Shown one piece after another: positions 5,965 through 9,981 of a DNA stretch of 9,981 nucleotides. The DNA is taken from positions 1-9,981 of the forward strand of contig CAYWXT010000210.1 in the NCBI GenBank assembly GCA_964462125.1. Reading direction: 5' to 3'. Within the stretch, counting starts at the first letter, position 1, and each line of letters starts with the position of its first letter. Both the position numbers and the translations under genes were made by a program. The DNA comes from JAWLFY01 sp964462125 (GTDB lineage Bacteria; Planctomycetota; Planctomycetia; Pirellulales; Pirellulaceae). A model generated the notes under the pieces. It ran no database searches. It was not told the DNA's origin and was given only the letters and a program-made list of their open reading frames with translations.

Positions 5965-8241
5965 TCAGTCGCGGCTGCGACCGCCACCTTCGGATCCGCC
6001 TTCGCGGCGGCCGCCTCGTCCGCTGCTGCGGCCGCCTCCGCCGCCGCTGCTACGCCGGCGCCGCGGCCGGTCCTCGCCCCCGCCGCCACGGTCGTCCCCG
6101 CCACCACTGTCCGCTTCGATCGCGGCTGCCAACTCGTCCTCTTGGCCGAGTTCTTCCAAAGCCCGGCGCCGGCTCAGCTTGACGCGATCGTGTTCGTCGA
6201 CGTCGATCACCAGGACCTTCATCGCGTCCCCCACGCCGACCACCTTGTCGATGTTGCTGATGTAGCCGCTGCTCAGCTCGCTGATGTGGACCAATCCATC
6301 GCGGCCGGGCAGGATTTCGACGAACGCGCCGAACTCCTTGATACTGCTGACCACGCCATCGTAGATTTTGCCGATCTGCACCGTCGCCGTGCACGCCTCG
6401 ACCTGACGCATCGCCTCGGCCGCCGACTCCTTGTTGGTGCTGGCGACCAGCACCGTCCCGTCGTCGTCGACCTCGATCACGCAACCGGTCGTTTCTTGAA
6501 TCGCACGGATGTTCTTGCCACCGGGGCCGATCAGGGCGCCGATCTTGTCGGGGGCAATCTTGGTCCGCAGCAGACGCGGGGCACTGGAAGCGATCTCCCG
6601 CCGGGGGCGCGGAATGGCGGTCAACATCTTGCGAAGGATCTCGATCCGGGCCTCGCGAGATTGCTTGAGCGTCGCCCGGATGATGTCGTCCCCGACGCCA
6701 TCGATCTTCAAATCGAGTTGGATCCCAGTGATCCCGTTCTGGGTGCCGGCGATCTTGAAGTCCATGTCGCCGAAATGGTCTTCCGTGCCGAGGATGTCGG
6801 TCAGCAAGCACCATTGGTCGTCGGAGTTCTTGACCAGACCGATCGAAATCCCGGCGACCGGATTGCTGATCGGCACCCCGGCGGCCATCAGTCCCAAGGT
6901 GGCCCCGCAGACGCTGGCCATCGAGCTCGACCCGTTCGACTCGGTGATGTCGCTGATCACCCGAATCGTGTAAGGGAAATTCTCACTGTTGGGCAACACG
7001 GGAGAGACGCTTCGTTCGGCCAAAACGCCGTGGCCGATTTCGCGGCGTCCCGGTCCGCGGATGGGGCGACACTCACCGACGGAGAAGGGGGGGAAATTGT
7101 AGTCCAGCATGAATTTCTTGCTGTACTCCTCCTGCAGCCCGTCGACGCGTTGCTCGTCGCGGGAGGTCCCCAGCGTCACCGTGACGATCGCCTGGGTCTC
7201 GCCCCGTTGGAACAGCGACGACCCGTGGACTCGCGGCAAGATGTCGGTTTCGCAGTAGATCGAACGCAGGCTCGAATGGTCGCGGCCGTCGGGTCGGGTT
7301 CCGGCCAGGATCCGATCCCGGATCACTTTCTCTTCCAAGTCGTGCCACGCCGATTTGAATCGACCGGCGGTGAACGCTCCTTCGGCTTCTGGGTCGGGAA
7401 TGACCTCGGCAATCGCCCGATCGCGAAGTTCTCGGACGGCGTCGGCGCGGGCCTGCTTCCCCTCGACTTCCTGGGCGGAAGTGAAATCGTCGTAGTAGCT
7501 CTCGGTCAGCCGCTGCAGCAGCCCGTCATCCTCCGGTTCGACGTATTCGACCTTGGTCGGGTTGACCTTGGCGTACAGCTCTTGCTGCAACTCGATCACT
7601 TCGCGGATCACACCGTGAGCGAAGTGAATCGCTTCCATCATCTCCTCTTCGGGCATCTCGCGAGCGAAGCCCTCGATCATCGCCACCACGTCGGCCGAGC
7701 CGCTGACGATCATGTCGAGCTCGCTCTGCTCCAATTCCGTATGGGTCGGAAAGGCAACCAACTCGCCGTTGACCTTGCCAATACGAACCGAAGCGATCGG
7801 CCCGCGAAACGGAAGCGGGCTGAGATGCAACGCGGCCGCAGCGCCGGTCATCGCCAGTACATCGCCATCGTTCTCCTGGTCGCTCGACATCACGAACGCC
7901 TGGACCTGGACTTCATCCTTGTATCCGTTTGGCCACAGCGGACGGATCGGGCGATCCATCAGCCGGGAGCTGAGGATTTCCTTCGTCGTCGGACGGCCCT
8001 CGCGTTTGATGAATCCGCCCGGGAACTTACCGGCCGCCGCAAACCGCTCCCGATAGTCACACATCAGGGGGAAAAAATCGAGGCCGGGGCGGGGCGGGCC
8101 GCTCGCAACCGCTACCAAGACAACCGTCTCTCCATACTGAACCAGCACACTGCCGGAGGCCTGCTTGGCAACCTGTCCCGTTTCGAACGACAGCGTGTGG
8201 CGGCCGATCTTCCGCTCTACCCGGAATTTGTTCACAGTCAC
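5965..8241 (-). CDS. pnp: polyribonucleotide nucleotidyltransferase (PNPase)
   Basis: This phosphorolytic 3'-5' exoribonuclease degrades RNA to nucleoside diphosphates and is a trimeric component of bacterial RNA decay. The 758 residues show the full family order: first RNase PH domain (about 12-142), all-helical linker (about 145-225), second RNase PH domain (about 320-550), KH domain (556-615, with GPGG at 572-575) and S1 domain (about 622-690, FGAFVEILPGRDGLVHISEL). The catalytic motif EDHFGDMDFK is intact, with D488, D494 and K496 matching D486, D492 and K494 of the E. coli enzyme. SNGSSSMASVCG (435-446) is also present. Residues 712-758 are a low-complexity Gly/Arg/Ser tail that E. coli PNPase does not have. 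The start is a GTG at 8241, with AAGGTAGG eight bases upstream; GTG at 8235 is an alternative. It lies downstream of rpsO, the conserved order, with a 305-nt structured leader that may serve autoregulation. Confidence 0.97.
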   Translation of the reverse strand: MTVNKFRVERKIGRHTLSFETGQVAKQASGSVLVQYGETVVLVAVASGPPRPGLDFFPLMCDYRERFAAAGKFPGGFIKREGRPTTKEILSSRLMDRPIRPLWPNGYKDEVQVQAFVMSSDQENDGDVLAMTGAAAALHLSPLPFRGPIASVRIGKVNGELVAFPTHTELEQSELDMIVSGSADVVAMIEGFAREMPEEEMMEAIHFAHGVIREVIELQQELYAKVNPTKVEYVEPEDDGLLQRLTESYYDDFTSAQEVEGKQARADAVRELRDRAIAEVIPDPEAEGAFTAGRFKSAWHDLEEKVIRDRILAGTRPDGRDHSSLRSIYCETDILPRVHGSSLFQRGETQAIVTVTLGTSRDEQRVDGLQEEYSKKFMLDYNFPPFSVGECRPIRGPGRREIGHGVLAERSVSPVLPNSENFPYTIRVISDITESNGSSSMASVCGATLGLMAAGVPISNPVAGISIGLVKNSDDQWCLLTDILGTEDHFGDMDFKIAGTQNGITGIQLDLKIDGVGDDIIRATLKQSREARIEILRKMLTAIPRPRREIASSAPRLLRTKIAPDKIGALIGPGGKNIRAIQETTGCVIEVDDDGTVLVASTNKESAAEAMRQVEACTATVQIGKIYDGVVSSIKEFGAFVEILPGRDGLVHISELSSGYISNIDKVVGVGDAMKVLVIDVDEHDRVKLSRRRALEELGQEDELAAAIEADSGGGDDRGGGGEDRPRRRRSSGGGGGRSSGRGGRREGGSEGGGRSRD

Positions 8242-8546
8242 AATTACTACCTACCTTCTGGACGTCTTTTTACTACCTGCATTCACAACACGAGAGGCCG
8301 CAGATGCCATCAACCTCTCGGCATCGGCGGCAAACATACTCAAACTTCCTGAGACGGGGGGCGAGAAACGTGGGGGTGCTGCCCACAGGCATGTTTCGCA
8401 CTCCGTCCGCGAACCGCTCGCCCGAGAGACTCGGGGAACCGCACCAACGAGAGCCCGTCGCTGCGACGGGGGAAAAGAAACCCGTGCCCCCGCTTGAGGA
8501 GACTCGGATGATCGCCGGCGTCGCAAGAATCGTGGCTCGAAACGGG
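8242..8546 (-). promoter_or_regulatory. pnp leader region with several inverted repeats
   Basis: This 305-nt stretch between rpsO and pnp has no convincing gene. Read on the minus strand it holds CGGGGG (8492-8487), which can pair with CCCCCG (8472-8467). It also holds CCCGTCGC/GCGACGGG (8470-8454), which competes with that pairing, and CCCGAG/CTCGGG (8435-8421) with a 3-base loop. Nearer pnp, GATGCC/GGCATC (8325-8303) conflicts slightly with CGAGAGG/CCTCTCG (8320-8291). No T-run follows any stem, so there is no clear rpsO terminator. By analogy with E. coli, where PNPase represses its own leader after RNase III cleavage, this may be a control region. That function is inference. Confidence 0.4.
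8250..8257 (-). promoter_or_regulatory. ribosome binding site of pnp
   Basis: AAGGTAGG on the minus strand, eight bases before the GTG at 8241, supports that non-ATG start. No in-frame ATG near the start has a comparable signal. Confidence 0.55.
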
Positions 8547-8816
8547 CTACTTACGAATGCCCAGTTTTCCAATAATATCGAGATATCGTTGCGGGTCGTC
8601 GCCCCGCACGTAATCCAACAATCGCCGACGCCGGCTGACCAGTCCCAACAATCCGCGCCGCGACGCGAAGTCCTTGGGATGCGTCCGCATGTGCTCGGTC
8701 AAGCCGTTGATCCGCTCGGTCAAAATCGCAATCTGCACCTCGGGGGATCCGGTGTCGGTATCGGCCTCCCGGTGCTCGCTAATCAGCGCTTGTTTGCGCT
8801 CTTTCGAAATCGTCAT
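8547..8816 (-). CDS. rpsO: 30S ribosomal protein S15
   Basis: The 89-residue protein has the normal S15 length and the family signature throughout: DTGSPEVQIAILTERINGLT (residues 21-40), EHMRTHPKDFASRRGLLGLV (about 41-60), then SRRRRLLDYVRGDDPQRYLD and the end GKLGIRK. S15 binds 16S rRNA in the central domain and nucleates assembly of the 30S platform. The ATG at 8816 gives the canonical N-terminus; only a weak purine-rich GGAAG lies upstream. It sits between cysC (77 bases upstream on the same strand) and pnp, as in the conserved rpsO-pnp arrangement. In E. coli S15 represses its own translation through its mRNA leader; the short upstream region here shows no obvious pseudoknot. Confidence 0.97.
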   Translation of the reverse strand: MTISKERKQALISEHREADTDTGSPEVQIAILTERINGLTEHMRTHPKDFASRRGLLGLVSRRRRLLDYVRGDDPQRYLDIIGKLGIRK

Positions 8817-8858
8817 TCGCTTCGTCTTCCATCATTTAACCTAGGCTACGAAGCCGGT

Positions 8859-8886
8859 AGTGTAGCGGTCCGAGTGGACGATGCAA
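8859..8886 (-). promoter_or_regulatory. possible sigma-70-type promoter for rpsO
   Basis: On the minus strand TTGCAT (8886-8881) and TACACT (8864-8859) are separated by 16 bases. Each matches four of six consensus bases. The site lies in the 77-nt region between cysC and rpsO, so rpsO-pnp could be transcribed independently of cysC. This is pattern evidence only. Confidence 0.3.
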
Positions 8887-8893
8887 CGGCAAA

Positions 8894-9595
8894 TCAGCAG
8901 CCGCTCGGGGGGCGGTTGCCGCGGGAGTGGATGACGCCGCGGGCGCGGAGGCTGCCGAGCACCTCGCCGGCCAATTCGGCCGGCGTTCGGTCCTCGCCCC
9001 CAGGAAGCCGAACCTCTGGTTGCTCGGGAGCTTCATAGGGGTCGCTAATCCCGGTGAAATGGGGGATCTCACCGGCGCGCGCCTTGCGATACAGCCCCTT
9101 CGGGTCGCGGGCCTCGCAGATCTCCAGCGGCGTATCGACGAAGACTTCCAAAAAGTCCCCCTGGCGGCCCGAACCTTCGACCGTCCGGCGAACCCGTTCG
9201 CGGTCGCGGCGGTAGGGGCTGACGAAGGCGGTCAGGGTGATCAGACCGGCGGAGGCCATCAGCGCGGCGACCGCGGCGACGCGGCGGAGATTTTCCTGCC
9301 GGTCGACCGAGCCAAACCCAAGCCCGAAACGCTGGGCGAAGGCCTCGCCGTATTCCGCCGCCAGCCGGTCCGGGGGGGCACACAGGCCGTGGCGAATGTT
9401 ATCCCCGTCGAGCAGCATCGTGGCCGCCCCGAGTTGCTGCAACTGGCGGTCCAGCTCGTTCGCGATTGTGCTCTTCCCGCAACCGCTCAAACCGGTGAAC
9501 CAGACCACGACGCCACGCTGGCCAAGCCGCCGCTGCCGATCGCGGCGGGCCACGGACGTTTCATGCCAAACGATGGACGAGGGCTCTTCCTGCAT
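8894..9595 (-). CDS. cysC: adenylylsulfate (APS) kinase
   Basis: The enzyme phosphorylates adenosine 5'-phosphosulfate with ATP to make PAPS, the donor for sulfate reduction and sulfotransferases. The 233 residues carry the P-loop GLSGCGKST (35-43), DGDNIRHGL (63-71), SPYRRDRE (126-133) and the signature FVDTPLEICEARDPKGLYRK (152-171) followed by ARAGEIPHFTGISDPYEAP. Compared with the usual RHGL-x-LGF spacing there are about 20 extra residues (72-91) before GLGF-xx-DRxEN, a feature I recall in some planctomycete CysC proteins. The ATG at 9595 is chosen because GGAG lies eight bases upstream; a TTG at 9616 would overlap the preceding stop but has no such site. No cysD, cysN or sulfatase is visible nearby. 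It is probably co-transcribed with the upstream small ORF, 17 bases away. Confidence 0.95.
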   Translation of the reverse strand: MQEEPSSIVWHETSVARRDRQRRLGQRGVVVWFTGLSGCGKSTIANELDRQLQQLGAATMLLDGDNIRHGLCAPPDRLAAEYGEAFAQRFGLGFGSVDRQENLRRVAAVAALMASAGLITLTAFVSPYRRDRERVRRTVEGSGRQGDFLEVFVDTPLEICEARDPKGLYRKARAGEIPHFTGISDPYEAPEQPEVRLPGGEDRTPAELAGEVLGSLRARGVIHSRGNRPPSGC

Positions 9596-9603
9596 GCAAT
9601 CGG

Positions 9604-9607
9604 CTCC
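9604..9607 (-). promoter_or_regulatory. ribosome binding site of cysC
   Basis: GGAG on the minus strand, eight bases before the ATG at 9595, supports that start over the upstream TTG at 9616. Confidence 0.55.
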
Positions 9608-9612
9608 GAGGT

Positions 9613-9933
9613 TCAAATACGGTAGCGGGAGCGGAGACAGGCTCGATGGGTCGCCGCGAGCTCGGCACGCGCGGCATACCCGGCCGCCGCCGCCATCCTC
9701 TCGACCGATTCCAACAGTCCAGCGTAGTCACCCAGCGACCCGAGACCGAGGTCCCAGCCCGAAGAAACGACGGCCGCATGGGCGCCGCCGAAATCGCCCG
9801 CCTCCCGACACCGCTTCGCTTGCGCCGTCCAATAGCGAGCGACCGCCTCGCGACAGGCCCTCGCATCACTGGAACAGAGGCTGCTCAGGTACTCGGAACT
9901 TTCAATCGACTCCGGAGAGAGGTCTCGCAACAT
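9613..9933 (-). CDS. Ala-rich hypothetical protein, probably 5'-incomplete
   Basis: This frame is at least 106 codons long, helical and rich in Ala, Arg, Ser and Cys (for example ACREAVARYWTAQAKRCREA). There is no signal peptide, membrane segment or motif that I recognise. The ATG at 9933 has no ribosome binding site. The frame stays open upstream through AKFSAA and the C-rich edge of the window, so this may be the C-terminal part of a longer protein. It ends 17 bases before cysC on the same strand, suggesting one transcription unit. Its high GC at third positions supports real coding, but no function can be assigned. Confidence 0.5.
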   Translation of the reverse strand: MLRDLSPESIESSEYLSSLCSSDARACREAVARYWTAQAKRCREAGDFGGAHAAVVSSGWDLGLGSLGDYAGLLESVERMAAAAGYAARAELAATHRACLRSRYRI

Positions 9934-9958
9934 CGCGGCGGAAAATTTGGCGGGGGCG

Positions 9959-9981
9959 CCCCCCCCCCCCCCACCCCCCCC
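9959..9981. repeat. C homopolymer at the window edge, probable assembly artefact
   Basis: Fourteen Cs, one A and eight Cs end the window. They are preceded by a self-complementary GGGGGC/GCCCCC (9952-9963). Such an extreme homopolymer right at a sequence end is typical of low-quality read ends or a fold-back, not of genomic coding sequence. Confidence 0.6.

Noticed and set aside
5749..8352. Plus-strand open frame of 867 codons
   Set aside because: It lies antisense to pnp, whose catalytic and RNA-binding motifs are all intact. The translation has no recognisable domain and is the kind of mirror frame expected from high-GC codons.
8251..8572. Two minus-strand frames of 91 and 99 codons between rpsO and pnp
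   Set aside because: Their translations show no motif and mixed codon usage, and one overlaps rpsO. The region is better read as a structured leader.
8927..9625. Plus-strand open frame of 232 codons
   Set aside because: It is antisense to cysC, which has intact P-loop and signature motifs. It is a shadow frame.
1..9981. CRISPR array, insertion sequence, tRNA or prophage
   Set aside because: No regularly spaced repeats, transposase or integrase motifs, terminal inverted repeats around a gene, or tRNA-like cloverleaf were seen.

Overview
The window looks like a high-GC chromosome segment from a planctomycete, probably a Pirellulaceae-like (Rhodopirellula-type) bacterium. This rests on three things: a Ser/Thr kinase with a DWG motif, one transmembrane segment and TPR repeats, coupled to an ECF-type sigma factor; a short ORF carrying the planctomycete LEPR-XLL surface-protein leader; and the general codon style. 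The assignment is from recalled family knowledge, not from a search.

Layout. Positions 1-352 are non-coding: a cluster of GC-rich palindromes (44-130) and a strong intrinsic terminator (199-234) for a gene that lies off the left edge. A secreted TPR protein follows on the plus strand (353-1324). It converges on a minus-strand operon of an ECF-like sigma factor (5541-4837) and a large receptor-like Ser/Thr kinase (4840-1360). These two genes overlap by a GTGA junction. The kinase is interrupted by a 100-N scaffold gap (3636-3735). An exact 21-nt sequence ends at the left side of the gap and begins at its right side, and collapsing it restores one open frame of 1119 codons. The two apparent half-genes are therefore almost certainly one gene.

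Divergent from the sigma gene is a 66-codon ORF with a LEPR-XLL leader (5679-5879), which I read as a remnant or an unusually short surface protein. It converges on pnp.

The right part is a housekeeping minus-strand block: an Ala-rich unknown ORF open towards the right edge, cysC (APS kinase), rpsO (ribosomal protein S15) and pnp (polynucleotide phosphorylase). rpsO-pnp is the widely conserved order. The 305-nt pnp leader contains several inverted repeats, some mutually exclusive. The last 23 bases are almost pure C and look like a degraded contig end.

Functionally the window joins a sigma/kinase signalling module of unknown target to the RNA-decay and translation pair rpsO-pnp. I see no CRISPR array, insertion sequence, tRNA, rRNA or defence system.
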